Shown here piece by piece: positions 35,918-45,222 of a stretch of 64,000 bases of DNA (positions are counted from its first letter, which is position 1; each line of letters starts with the position of its first letter). Source of the DNA: Croceivirga sp. (GTDB lineage Bacteria; Bacteroidota; Bacteroidia; Flavobacteriales; Flavobacteriaceae); contig JANQKR010000031.1 in NCBI GenBank assembly GCA_028281025.1, forward strand, positions 1 through 64,000. Direction: 5' to 3'. A program made the translations under genes and the position numbers. Below the pieces are notes generated by a model, which searched no databases, was not told where the DNA came from, and was given only the letters and a program-made list of their open reading frames with translations.

Positions 35918-36400
35918 ATGGAAAAAAAACAGATTGGCTTCGAACTTTCAATATTCCATTCGTTGGATGAAATGTCCATGGAAGACATCGCCCTGGTGAA
36001 GGAAGCGGAAAAAGCAAGGCAAAGTTCCCATTCCCCCTATTCCAAATTCAGTGTCGGTGCAGCGCTTCTATTGGAAAATGGAAAGATTGTTTTGGGGAGT
36101 AACCAGGAAAATGCTTCCTTTCCTGCCGGAATTTGTGCCGAGGGCGTAGCGGTGTCCAGTGCTGGAACCAATTACCCCAATGTGGTGATCAAGGCCATTG
36201 CGATCACTGCTGCCTCCCAATCACATCAACTCACCTCTCCGGCAGCACCCTGTGGTATTTGTAGACAGACCATAGTTGAATACGAAAAAAAGCAGGGAAG
36301 CCCCATTGGTATCATCATGAAAGGGCAAGCAGGTCCCATTTATAAATGTGGCTCCATTTCCGATTTGTTGCCCCTAGGGTTTGATGACTCTTTTTTGTAG
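35918..36400 (+). CDS. cdd: cytidine deaminase
   Basis: A 160-residue cytoplasmic zinc enzyme that deaminates cytidine and deoxycytidine. The zinc site is complete: Cys73 and Glu75 in CAEG, and PCGICRQ with Cys112 and Cys115. SPYSKFSVGAAL near 39-50 is the substrate loop. Length is slightly above the usual ~135 because of a 25-residue N-terminal extension. Genes for cdd, pdhA and pdhC in this order next to porV are a known flavobacterial neighbourhood. Confidence 0.93.
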   Translation: MEKKQIGFELSIFHSLDEMSMEDIALVKEAEKARQSSHSPYSKFSVGAALLLENGKIVLGSNQENASFPAGICAEGVAVSSAGTNYPNVVIKAIAITAASQSHQLTSPAAPCGICRQTIVEYEKKQGSPIGIIMKGQAGPIYKCGSISDLLPLGFDDSFL

Positions 36401-36440
36401 GATTCTTAATTCTATTTTTTCACCACATAAGATGTTTGTG

Positions 36441-36448
36441 TATTTTTG
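36441..36448 (+). promoter_or_regulatory. possible -7 box of pdhA
   Basis: TATTTTTG matches TAnnTTTG, 41 bases before the pdhA ATG. No TTTG element is seen at the expected distance upstream, so this is tentative. Confidence 0.35.
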
Positions 36449-36489
36449 TTTTTCGCTTGAAAAAAGTGAACAACTAACAATTTGCATCA

Positions 36490-37488
36490 ATGAAGAAAAT
36501 CACAAAAGAGGTTTACCTTAAATGGTATGAAGACATGCTTTTTTGGCGGAAGTTTGAGGATAAGCTCGCAGCCGTTTACATACAACAGAAAGTAAGGGGT
36601 TTTCTCCATTTGTACAACGGACAGGAAGCGGTTTTAGCGGGCGCGTTGCACGCCATGGATTTGACCAAGGACCGTATGATAACGGCTTACCGAAACCACG
36701 TTCAACCCATAGGGATGGGTGTTGACCCAAAAAAGGTTATGGCGGAGCTTTTTGGAAAGGTTACGGGAACCTCCAAGGGAATGGGCGGTTCCATGCATAT
36801 TTTTTCCAAGGAGTACCGTTTTTACGGGGGGCATGGAATTGTTGGTGGCCAAATACCCCTTGGTGCCGGTCTTGCATTTGCGGATAAATATTTCAAAAGG
36901 GATTCTGTTACCCTTTGCTATATGGGAGATGGGGCCGTAAGACAAGGGTCGTTACATGAAACGTTTAATCTTGCCATGCTATGGCAACTGCCAGTTGTTT
37001 TTATCTGTGAAAACAATGGATATGCCATGGGAACATCGGTTGCAAGAACGGCGTATACCACTGATATCTGGAAACTGGGACTGGGCTATGAGATGCCATG
37101 TGCCCCAGTTGATGGGATGGACCCTGCCATTGTCGCCAAAGAAATGGACAAAGCCATTGAGAGGGCAAGAACAGGGGGAGGTCCAACATTTTTGGAGATG
37201 AAAACCTATCGCTATCGCGGACACTCCATGTCGGATGCACAGCATTACCGAACCAAGGATGAGGTTGAGGAATACAAAAAGATTGATCCCATTACCCAGG
37301 TCAAGGATGTGATCCTGGAGAAGAAATATGCCACGGAAGAAGAAATAAAGGAAATTGACAAGAGGGTCAAGGCTCTGGTCTCCGAATGTGAAAAGTTTGC
37401 CGAAGCGTCCGAATACCCTCCTGTGGAACAATTGTACGATACGGTTTACGAACAAGAGAATTATCCATTCATACCACACAAATTGTAG
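36490..37488 (+). CDS. pdhA: pyruvate dehydrogenase E1 component, alpha subunit
   Basis: A 332-residue thiamine-diphosphate enzyme subunit that starts oxidative decarboxylation of pyruvate. GGSMHIF, GGHGIVGGQIPLGAG, the TPP motif GDGAVRQGSLHETFNLA... (about 142-158) through NN, and YRYRGHSMSDAQ are all typical of E1 alpha. The E2 gene follows after four bases. The E1 beta gene is not in the window, as is usual in this family of bacteria. Confidence 0.95.
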   Translation: MKKITKEVYLKWYEDMLFWRKFEDKLAAVYIQQKVRGFLHLYNGQEAVLAGALHAMDLTKDRMITAYRNHVQPIGMGVDPKKVMAELFGKVTGTSKGMGGSMHIFSKEYRFYGGHGIVGGQIPLGAGLAFADKYFKRDSVTLCYMGDGAVRQGSLHETFNLAMLWQLPVVFICENNGYAMGTSVARTAYTTDIWKLGLGYEMPCAPVDGMDPAIVAKEMDKAIERARTGGGPTFLEMKTYRYRGHSMSDAQHYRTKDEVEEYKKIDPITQVKDVILEKKYATEEEIKEIDKRVKALVSECEKFAEASEYPPVEQLYDTVYEQENYPFIPHKL

Positions 37489-37492
37489 CTAG

Positions 37493-39133
37493 ATGGCAGA
37501 AGTAATCAATATGCCCAGGTTGAGCGATACCATGGAAGAAGGTACGGTCGCCAAATGGTTAAAGAAAGTAGGGGATAAAGTTGAAGAGGGAGACATCCTT
37601 GCTGAGATTGAAACCGATAAAGCTACTATGGAATTCGAGTCCTTCCATGAGGGAACGCTTTTGCATATAGGCATTCAAGAAGGGGATGGTGCTCCCGTGG
37701 ATTCTTTATTGGCGATTATTGGCGAGGAAGGGGAGGATATTTCTGCCCTGTTAAATGGAAGTGGAACCGCAACAACGGAACCCGAAGTGCCTGAACCAAA
37801 AGATGAAGGGGTTTCCCCATCCCCGGCTGCGGGGGGAGCTATCCCGGAAGGTGTGGAAATCATTACGATGCCCCGCTTAAGTGACACTATGGAAGAAGGT
37901 ACGGTGGCATCATGGTTGAAAAAAGTTGGGGATTCCATTGAGGAAGGGGATATCCTGGCCGAGATTGAAACGGACAAAGCGACCATGGAGTTTGAATCCT
38001 TCTACTCAGGGACTTTATTGCACATAGGAATCCAGGAAGGGGAAGGAGCTCCGGTAGACTCTTTACTGGCGATCATAGGGCCTGAGGGAACCGATGTCAA
38101 TGCCGTTCTAAATGCAGGAGCCTCCACTACGGGTACCTCGGAAAAGGCGACTGCCCCTGTGGAAAACAATACCGAAGCGCCAAAAGACGCGGAAGTTCCC
38201 GTAGCAATTTCAAGTACTGCTTCAGGAGAGCGAATTTTTGCCTCGCCTTTGGCGAAGAAAATAGCCGCCGATAAGGGAATCGACCTTTCCCAAGTCAATG
38301 GTTCGGGAGATAATGGAAGGATTGTCAAGCGCGATGTTGAGAATTACAAACCTTCGACTACTGCTGCACCTCAGGTTGCCGCCGTTGCGACCGCGGCTGA
38401 TGCCGCACCGGTAGCAGCTTCTGTTGCCCCGGTGTCATTGCCGGTTGGTGAAGAGGGTTCGGAAGAAGTGAAGAACTCCACCATGCGAAAGGTCATTGCC
38501 AAACGTTTGGGTGAGTCCAAATTCAGTGCACCACATTACTATTTGACCATAGAAGTGGATATGGACAATGCCAAAGCTTCGCGATCGCAGATCAATACCT
38601 TACCCGATACCAAAGTATCCTTCAATGATATGGTGTTGAAGGCCTGTGCCATGGCTTTGAAGAAACATCCACAGGTAAATACTTCCTGGAATGGCGATAC
38701 TACCAGGTACAACCACCATATACATATGGGGGTGGCCGTAGCCGTAGATGATGGATTGGTGGTGCCCGTCCTAAAATTTGCCGATCAAATGAGCCTTACC
38801 CAAATAGGGGGGGCGGTAAAGGATTTGGCGGGACGTGCCAGGTCAAAAAAGATAAAGCCGGACGAGATGGAAGGGAGTACGTTTACGGTTTCGAACTTAG
38901 GGATGTTCGGTATTTTGGAATTTACTTCCATTATCAATCAACCCAATTCGGCAATATTGTCTGTCGGTGCTATTGTGGAAAAACCCGTTGTCAAAAATGG
39001 GGCCATTGTGGCCGGGAGTACCATGAAGGTAACTTTGGCCTGTGATCATAGAACCGTGGATGGTGCCACGGGTGCACAGTTCTTACAGACGCTGAGGGCG
39101 TATTTGGAAAATCCCGTCACTATGTTGGCCTAG
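37493..39133 (+). CDS. pdhC: pyruvate dehydrogenase E2 (dihydrolipoamide acetyltransferase), two lipoyl domains
   Basis: A 546-residue E2 core protein. Two nearly identical lipoyl domains (about 4-75 and 126-197) each carry the lipoylation motif ETDKATMEFES with the target Lys. Both are followed by Pro/Ala/Thr linkers, then a peripheral subunit-binding domain (about 243-280, ASPLAKKIAADKGIDL). The catalytic domain (about 320-546) has the HxxxDG-type motif DHRTVDGATGAQFL. The tandem domains look like a recent duplication or one kept alike by conversion. It completes a pdhA-pdhC operon with a terminator downstream. Confidence 0.95.
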   Translation: MAEVINMPRLSDTMEEGTVAKWLKKVGDKVEEGDILAEIETDKATMEFESFHEGTLLHIGIQEGDGAPVDSLLAIIGEEGEDISALLNGSGTATTEPEVPEPKDEGVSPSPAAGGAIPEGVEIITMPRLSDTMEEGTVASWLKKVGDSIEEGDILAEIETDKATMEFESFYSGTLLHIGIQEGEGAPVDSLLAIIGPEGTDVNAVLNAGASTTGTSEKATAPVENNTEAPKDAEVPVAISSTASGERIFASPLAKKIAADKGIDLSQVNGSGDNGRIVKRDVENYKPSTTAAPQVAAVATAADAAPVAASVAPVSLPVGEEGSEEVKNSTMRKVIAKRLGESKFSAPHYYLTIEVDMDNAKASRSQINTLPDTKVSFNDMVLKACAMALKKHPQVNTSWNGDTTRYNHHIHMGVAVAVDDGLVVPVLKFADQMSLTQIGGAVKDLAGRARSKKIKPDEMEGSTFTVSNLGMFGILEFTSIINQPNSAILSVGAIVEKPVVKNGAIVAGSTMKVTLACDHRTVDGATGAQFLQTLRAYLENPVTMLA

Positions 39134-39176
39134 TTTTTTACTTCAATTACTTAAGGCATAAAGTCGAAAATCGATT

Positions 39177-39202
39177 AAAGCATCTTTAGGGATGCTTTTT
39201 TT
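39177..39202 (+). terminator. terminator of pdhA-pdhC
   Basis: AAAGCATC pairs with GATGCTTT and is followed by a run of T. Confidence 0.85.
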
Positions 39203-39233
39203 ATCTTTATCAGGTATTGGAAATACGTAGAAA

Positions 39234-40259
39234 ATGAAACAGCTCTATTTATTGCTTTATGTGCTTTTTTTTATGACCTGTGGTTCCACACAAATTGTGG
39301 AAACGGACACTGGATCCCTTCCCAAACCGGCAGGTCCAGAAGGGGTAAAGGCTGAGATGCCCCCAAAAACGGCTGTTGTTGAAGCGGATGAATTCACTTC
39401 CAAGGAAAAAATAGAGGTTCTTATGAATTATTTGGCCTCAGACGAGTTGGAGGGACGGGATTCCGGTTCCAAAGGAATAGAACTGGCAGCGCAGTTCATA
39501 GAAAAATATCTTGAGGACCATGGGGTAGCCCCCTATTACATAACCTATCGCGATACATTGTCAAACTTCAGGAAACCGGCCTATAACATTGTAGGTGTTG
39601 TGGAGGGCAATGACCCAAATTTGAAAAACGAATATATCATTATTGGTGCACACTATGACCATATAGGTGTCATAAAGCCGGAAAGAGGGGATTATATTGC
39701 CAATGGCGCCAATGACAATGCTTCGGGAACAACGACCGTGATGGAGATTGCCCGATATTTTGGCGAGAATACGTCCAACAAGCGGAGTTTGATTTTTGCC
39801 CTTTTCAGTGCGGAAGAAAAAGGCTTGTTGGGTTCCAAGCACATGGCCCAAAACATGAAGGAGGACGGACTGAACCTGTATACCATGCTCAACTTTGAAA
39901 TGGTTGGGGTACCGATGAAAGGAAAGGATTATGAGTTGTTTATTACGGGATACGACAAATCGAACCTTGCGGAGGTAAGCAATGGATATGGGGGTAAAAA
40001 TTTTATTGGTTTTTCCCGAATGGCCAAGGAGTACGAATTGTTCCAGCGTTCGGACAATTACTATTTCTATAGGGAGTTTAAGGTGCCCTCACATACCTAT
40101 TGCGCGTTTGATTTCACCAATTTCCCATACTATCACAAAGTGGGTGACGAGGTCTCCGAAATGGACTTTGAATTTATGGCCCATGTAGTGAACAGAATGA
40201 TTCCTGTTGTTGAGGGTATCGCCAATGGATCAACCCAAGAGGTAAAGTTAAACAAGTAG
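39234..40259 (+). CDS. M28-family metallopeptidase, lipoprotein
   Basis: A 341-residue aminopeptidase-like protein with lipobox FMTC (Cys16). The M28 zinc ligands are visible: His in GAHYDH, Asp in GANDNASG, Glu pair in SAEEKGLLGS, and a later Asp/His in the C-terminal third (KVPSHTYCAFD, YYHKVGDE). It probably cleaves N-terminal residues from peptides in the envelope. It starts about 30 bases after the pdh terminator. Confidence 0.9.
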   Translation: MKQLYLLLYVLFFMTCGSTQIVETDTGSLPKPAGPEGVKAEMPPKTAVVEADEFTSKEKIEVLMNYLASDELEGRDSGSKGIELAAQFIEKYLEDHGVAPYYITYRDTLSNFRKPAYNIVGVVEGNDPNLKNEYIIIGAHYDHIGVIKPERGDYIANGANDNASGTTTVMEIARYFGENTSNKRSLIFALFSAEEKGLLGSKHMAQNMKEDGLNLYTMLNFEMVGVPMKGKDYELFITGYDKSNLAEVSNGYGGKNFIGFSRMAKEYELFQRSDNYYFYREFKVPSHTYCAFDFTNFPYYHKVGDEVSEMDFEFMAHVVNRMIPVVEGIANGSTQEVKLNK

Positions 40260-40334
40260 AACATTGTTGTTCCTTTAAAGGGAACATACCAAAAGGGGAG
40301 TCGCTTCCCATCTTCGATGGAAATATAGAAAACC

Positions 40335-41015
40335 ATGTCCAAAAAAAATGTAATCATTACCGGAACCAGTCGTGGGATTGGCTTTGAATTGGCCAAGCTT
40401 TTTGCCGATGACGGTCATAAGGTTCTGGCACTTTCGCGTAACCCAAGGCCTATTTTGGATGTTAACCATGCCAATATTGCTACATTTTCCTGTGATTTAT
40501 GCAGCAAAGAAGATTATGAAAAGGTTAGGGAATTTATTGCGGATTGGGAAGGGGTGGATATTCTTATAAACAATGCAGGAGCATTGCTGAACAAACCTTT
40601 TTTGGAAACGACGACGGATGAGTTTGAAGCCATTTACAAAGTAAACGTGTTTGCAGTGGCGGAACTTACCCGATTGGTGGTGCCAAAAATGGACAAAGGT
40701 CATGTGGTTACGATAAGTTCTATGGGAGGTGTGCAGGGAAGTGTGAAATTTCCGGGTTTATCAGCATATAGTTCCAGTAAGGGAGCGGTAATTACGCTTA
40801 CAGAGCTTTGGGCGGAAGAATTCAAGGAAACGGGACCCTCGTTTAATGTTTTGGCCATTGGAGCCGTACAGACCGAGATGTTGGTTGAGGCCTTTCCGGG
40901 CTACGAAGCCCCTTTGACCGCCAAACAAATGGCAAACTATATCAAACACTTTGCTTTAACGGGTCATCAGTTTTACAATGGTAAGCTGCTGCAGGTAAGC
41001 AGTACCACGCCGTAA
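40335..41015 (+). CDS. short-chain dehydrogenase/reductase
   Basis: A 226-residue classical SDR. The cofactor motif TGTSRGIG is at 9-16, NNAGA at 79-83, catalytic Ser128/129 in TISSMGG and YxxxK with Tyr145 and Lys149. Substrate unknown. It follows the M28 gene with a 75-base gap and converges on the sugar porter gene. The C-terminal part is shorter than in 250-residue SDRs, as in several flavobacterial ones. Confidence 0.9.
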   Translation: MSKKNVIITGTSRGIGFELAKLFADDGHKVLALSRNPRPILDVNHANIATFSCDLCSKEDYEKVREFIADWEGVDILINNAGALLNKPFLETTTDEFEAIYKVNVFAVAELTRLVVPKMDKGHVVTISSMGGVQGSVKFPGLSAYSSSKGAVITLTELWAEEFKETGPSFNVLAIGAVQTEMLVEAFPGYEAPLTAKQMANYIKHFALTGHQFYNGKLLQVSSTTP

Positions 41016-41132
41016 CGCTTTCTTATGGATTTCGGATCGTAGGGAAGCCATTCGATGAAACAAGATTGGTGAAACCCACCATTGTTTACCTTTTGTTCCA
41101 GACTTTTAATAACCCACAACGTTTTTATAGGG

Positions 41133-42692
41133 TCATTTTACCAATTGTGCTTCAAGTTCTTCCAAGGATTTGCCTTTGGTCTCTGGAATGACCCGTATGA
41201 TAAAAATAAGGCCTGCAAAAGCGAACAACCCGTATAAAAGGAAGGTCAGTGCACTGCCAATGGTGGACAACTCCCATGGGAAAATGAATTGAACACCCGC
41301 CGATACGGCAGAATTCACAAATCCAACGAAAGAGATGGCAATCCCCCTGATCTTTAAGGGGAAGAGCTCTGAGAACAACACCCACATAACCGGACCCAAG
41401 GAAATGGCAAAACAAGCTACAAAGCCAATAATACCAATAAGTATAAGGGATGGATTCATATCTATGGCGGCCGTAATCAATTCCGACTCGTGTTGTTTGG
41501 CCCTTTCGGTTCCCAATACTGATTTGAGCTCGTTCTTATACTGAACATCATTTTTGAACGACTTCCCTACCAGTATAGAAAGTTCCTCCCTAAGTTCCGT
41601 GTCCGGCAGTGTGTTGATTTGCTCATGGGTTAGCCTGTAGGTTGCAGAATTGAAGCCATATGCCAATAATACCATAAATACGCCTATTCCTGCTACCCCA
41701 AATGCCAAGAGCGGTTTTCGTCCAAGCCTATCAATGAGTACCATGGCCAGAATGGTGAAGATAAGGTTCGTCACCCCTACGAGTATGGCCTGGATAAAGG
41801 AGGCATCCGTTCCTATCCCGGATTGCTCAAAAATCATGGGTGCGTAAAAGAATACGGAGTTAATTCCCGTAATCTGTTGTAGAATAGCTACTACTATGCC
41901 AATGGTAATCACCAATCGCATGGCGGGCCTGAACAACTCCGCCAAGGAGGCCTTGTTCTTGTTCTTATCATTTTCCAAAGATGCCGTTACGGCCTTTATA
42001 TCCTTCTCTGCCTGTTCTTCCGAACTGAACTTTCTGAGTACGGTTTTTGCTTCCTTTACCAACTCCTTCATTAGTAACCATCTAGGGCTTCTGGGCACGG
42101 ACAGCAGTCCAAAGAAATAAAGAACCGCTGGCAATGCCTCAACCCCCAACATCCAACGCCAGTTGTTTTCTGCAATTCCCAATACCTGTACCCAATTGGC
42201 ATCCGAGTCTCCCAACGAAAGAATGAAGTAGTTGCTAAAAAAAGCGACGGTAATACCAAGTACAATATTTAATTGATTGAAAGAAACCAACCTGCCCCTT
42301 TGTTCAGGAGGGGAGATTTCAGCAATATACATGGGTGCCAGAATCAGTGATGCCCCCACACCTACACCACCGAGCATCCGAAAGATGAGGAAAGACAAGA
42401 AATTTGGGGCCAAAGCCGAACCTATGGCCGATACGGTAAAAACCACTGCACAGGATTTGAGTATGATCCTTCTTCCAAAGCGATCGCTCAATGGTCCGGA
42501 GATCATCATTGCCAAAGCAGCAACGATGGTCAAAGAACTCACGGAAAAACCTAGTTCCAGGTCCGTGAGATTGAAATCTATCTGGACAAATTTGTTCACT
42601 CCCGAAATTACTGAGGCGTCAAAACCCATAAGGAAGCCACCCAAAGCAACAATTAGGGCAATACGAATGGTAAAAAGTGTCTTTCTGTTCAT
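41133..42692 (-). CDS. MFS sugar porter
   Basis: A 519-residue inner-membrane sugar:proton symporter or uniporter of the XylE/GLUT type. Twelve hydrophobic segments are visible. Sugar-porter signatures: GPLSDRFGRR (about 63-72), PRSPRWLL (about 201-208), QQITGINSVFFYAP (about 272-285), DRLGRKPLL and the terminal PETKGKSLEELE. A charged loop of about 70 residues (about 355-425) between segments 9 and 10 is larger than in XylE. No sugar kinase is adjacent, so the sugar is open. Confidence 0.93.
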   Translation of the reverse strand: MNRKTLFTIRIALIVALGGFLMGFDASVISGVNKFVQIDFNLTDLELGFSVSSLTIVAALAMMISGPLSDRFGRRIILKSCAVVFTVSAIGSALAPNFLSFLIFRMLGGVGVGASLILAPMYIAEISPPEQRGRLVSFNQLNIVLGITVAFFSNYFILSLGDSDANWVQVLGIAENNWRWMLGVEALPAVLYFFGLLSVPRSPRWLLMKELVKEAKTVLRKFSSEEQAEKDIKAVTASLENDKNKNKASLAELFRPAMRLVITIGIVVAILQQITGINSVFFYAPMIFEQSGIGTDASFIQAILVGVTNLIFTILAMVLIDRLGRKPLLAFGVAGIGVFMVLLAYGFNSATYRLTHEQINTLPDTELREELSILVGKSFKNDVQYKNELKSVLGTERAKQHESELITAAIDMNPSLILIGIIGFVACFAISLGPVMWVLFSELFPLKIRGIAISFVGFVNSAVSAGVQFIFPWELSTIGSALTFLLYGLFAFAGLIFIIRVIPETKGKSLEELEAQLVK

Positions 42693-42815
42693 ATGAAGTG
42701 GTCATTGTATGCCAGGAGCGCCAGTGGAATAGGGTTTTCGTATCGCTTCTTTGAATGTCATAAGCCCACGGGAAATGAATTTACCCACCAGCTGGCCCCC
42801 TGTCTTGTTCTTTTT

Positions 42816-43298
42816 TTAGTTGGTTGCCGGTTGAATTATTTCACGAATGGTTGCCCAACCTGTCGGGCTTTTATCGTACCTAACATAGGTTACCATTGTT
42901 CGTCCCATAAATATAAAGGGCTCGCCACCGGTTTTTGGAGTTCCTTTAATGGAGAACTTGGTTTGCTCAATTGCGATATTGTCTTTTACCAAAATGTTTT
43001 CCACATCATTCTCAAGGAATTCCAAATTGAAATTCCTCAATGTTTCTTCCAGTCCGCTTATAACTTCATCCCTTCCTATTTTGAGGTCATTATATCCCAA
43101 CGCTTTAATGACATCTGGGTGGTGAAGTGATCTTATTTTTTTGATATCTCCATCTGAAAAGGCCTTTCGGATGGTTTCCCCGTTTTTCAAGATTTCATTT
43201 TTACTATTTTCATTTTGGGGATGTACCGCTAGCGGTAGGGCCACAATACATAAAATTAGTAAAACCCAATTGCTGCAAGTTCTGTTTCCTATTTTCAT
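42816..43298 (-). CDS. secreted NTF2-like (DUF4440/SnoaL-type) protein
   Basis: A 160-residue exported protein with a signal peptide (8-27, ending HPQ). The mature part has an NTF2-like cone fold pattern: NGETIRKAFSDGDIKKIRSLHHPDV helix-turn, and a beta-sheet ending WATIREIIQ. Such proteins are mostly non-enzymatic or ketosteroid-isomerase-like. The start at MKIGNRT is taken for the signal peptide; the longer frame adds 22 residues without one. It is 123 bases downstream of the sugar porter start on the same strand, so it precedes the porter. Confidence 0.78.
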   Translation of the reverse strand: MKIGNRTCSNWVLLILCIVALPLAVHPQNENSKNEILKNGETIRKAFSDGDIKKIRSLHHPDVIKALGYNDLKIGRDEVISGLEETLRNFNLEFLENDVENILVKDNIAIEQTKFSIKGTPKTGGEPFIFMGRTMVTYVRYDKSPTGWATIREIIQPATN

Positions 43299-43516
43299 GA
43301 TTTTCCCTTTAAATCGTCTAAACGCCGGGTTTATGGTATAGCTAATTTTAATGAAATATAGCAAAATCCATCCAACAAGGTCAAGTTATGGGGGAACGGC
43401 CAATGGCAACACAGGAATTGCCTATCGCAGACGGGACCATTTTTTCCCTAAAAAATGATAATGTTGTTTTTATTGGGGGATATTGGCAGGTAGCTTGTAA
43501 CTTCGTGTAAATTCAA

Positions 43517-44131
43517 ATGGCAATAGTGAACAGCACCTTACAAAAATATTTGCCGGAACGTGCCGTAGGTCCTTGCTTTGAACTCATTAAAAACAATTCG
43601 GTACATCTTAAAATTGTGAACCACCGAGTAACGCGTCATGGGGATTATAGACGGGCGTCCGGTGGTCAACATCAAATCACGGTAAATGCAAGTTTGAACA
43701 AATACCGTTTCTTGATCACCTTGGTTCATGAAATAGCCCATTTAGTGGCCTTTGAAACCTATGGGAGAATGATTAAACCCCACGGAAAGGAGTGGAAAAG
43801 GACATTTCAGGAATTGATGTTGCCCTTTATTCGTCCTGAAATATTTCCTGCCCAATTACTTCCTTTGGTGGCGGAACATTTTAAGAATCCAAAGGCAAGC
43901 AGCAGTACGGATGCACGGTTATCCATAGCTTTAAAGGCATTTGACGAGGTGCTACGATCGGAAAAGTCCTACGTTTTTGAAATACCTTTGGGAAGTACCT
44001 TTCGTCTGTACAACGGAAAGCTCTTTAAAAAAGGGAATAAACGCGTTAAACGCTATGAATGTATTGAGTTGGAAACGGGTCGATTGTTCCTGTTCCAGCC
44101 CAATGCCGAAGTTGAACTAATAACCGATTAA
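43517..44131 (+). CDS. SprT-like zinc-binding protein
   Basis: A 204-residue protein with an SprT-like metallopeptidase motif HEIAH (His71, Glu72, His75), preceded by the hydrophobic strand LITLV. A third ligand may be in HGKEW near 89. A C-terminal beta-rich part resembles the zinc-ribbon region of SprT proteins but lacks the CxxC pairs, with only one Cys there. Relatives resemble DNA-protein crosslink proteases, but function is unproven. manC follows after eight bases, so the two are probably co-transcribed. Confidence 0.87.
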   Translation: MAIVNSTLQKYLPERAVGPCFELIKNNSVHLKIVNHRVTRHGDYRRASGGQHQITVNASLNKYRFLITLVHEIAHLVAFETYGRMIKPHGKEWKRTFQELMLPFIRPEIFPAQLLPLVAEHFKNPKASSSTDARLSIALKAFDEVLRSEKSYVFEIPLGSTFRLYNGKLFKKGNKRVKRYECIELETGRLFLFQPNAEVELITD

Positions 44132-44139
44132 AGAAATCG

Positions 44140-45219
44140 ATGAATAAAAACTATTATGCCGTTTTAATGGCCGGTGGTGTTGGGTCCCGGTTTTGGCCCG
44201 TTAGTACCACCAATAATCCCAAACAATTTCATGATATGTTGGGAATTGGTAAAACCTTGATTCAAAAAACCTTTGATCGTTTAAACCGTTTTATACCTAC
44301 GGAAAACATTTTGATACTTACGAACGAGCGTTACAATGACTTGGTTTTGGAGCAGTTGCCTTCGGTAAAACAAGAACAGGTGGTCTTGGAACCGGCCATG
44401 CGCAATACGGCTCCCTGTATCCTTTATGCGGCCCTGAAAATCCAAAAAATCGATCCAAATGCTGTGATGATCGTAGCACCAAGCGATCATTGGATTGAGG
44501 ATGAGCAAGCATTTGAAGATGACGTAAAGCTATGCTTTCAAAAATGTGAAAAGGAAGAAGTACTATGTACTTTAGGGATAAAACCTACCTATCCCAATAC
44601 AGGTTTTGGCTATATTGAATTTGGAAAAAAGGAAACGGCCCAACTTAAAAAAGTGGCCCAGTTCCGGGAAAAGCCGGACTTGGAAACGGCCAAGGACTTT
44701 TTGGCCCAGGGGAACTTTCTTTGGAATGCCGGTATTTTTATGTGGAGCGTAAAAACCATTGTTAATGCTTTTAAGGTGTACCAACCTGATCAGTACCAAC
44801 TATTTCAGCAAGGAATTTCCTGTTACAATACTCCTGACGAAGCACCTTTTATTCAAAAGAACTACCCCAAAGCGGAGAACATTTCCATAGATTACGCTAT
44901 CTTGGAACGGTCCAAAGCCATTTTCACCTTACCCGCCTCGTTTGACTGGAATGATTTGGGCACTTGGGGCGCACTATATGAAAAATTGGACAAGGACGGT
45001 GCCGGTAATGCCGTGGTCAATGCCAAGACACTTTTGACGGACGCCAAGGGCAATATGATTCGGTCACCAAAAAACAAGGTGGTCGTAGTTGAGGGACTTG
45101 AGGATTTTATTATTGTGGATAAGGACGATGTGCTGCTAATTTATCCCAAGTCCAAACAGCAGGATATTAAAAAAGTCCGCAGTCAGGTGAGCGATACTTT
45201 TGGGGAACATTTCGCATAA
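44140..45219 (+). CDS. manC: mannose-1-phosphate guanylyltransferase
   Basis: A 359-residue nucleotidyltransferase that makes GDP-mannose from mannose-1-phosphate and GTP for surface polysaccharides. The GTP-binding motif AGGVGSRFWPVS is at 11-22 with PKQF, followed by MIVAPSDHWI and FREKPDLETA, where FVEKP is the usual form. SFDWNDLGTWGAL near 262-274 is the metal and sugar-phosphate site. There is no C-terminal isomerase domain, so it is the monofunctional form. The next gene starts three bases after the stop. Confidence 0.93.
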   Translation: MNKNYYAVLMAGGVGSRFWPVSTTNNPKQFHDMLGIGKTLIQKTFDRLNRFIPTENILILTNERYNDLVLEQLPSVKQEQVVLEPAMRNTAPCILYAALKIQKIDPNAVMIVAPSDHWIEDEQAFEDDVKLCFQKCEKEEVLCTLGIKPTYPNTGFGYIEFGKKETAQLKKVAQFREKPDLETAKDFLAQGNFLWNAGIFMWSVKTIVNAFKVYQPDQYQLFQQGISCYNTPDEAPFIQKNYPKAENISIDYAILERSKAIFTLPASFDWNDLGTWGALYEKLDKDGAGNAVVNAKTLLTDAKGNMIRSPKNKVVVVEGLEDFIIVDKDDVLLIYPKSKQQDIKKVRSQVSDTFGEHFA

Positions 45220-45222
45220 CGT

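Noticed and set aside
42693-43130. + strand open frame of 145 codons overlapping the NTF2-like gene
   Set aside because: Covers the antisense of a gene with a signal peptide; composition odd for a protein.
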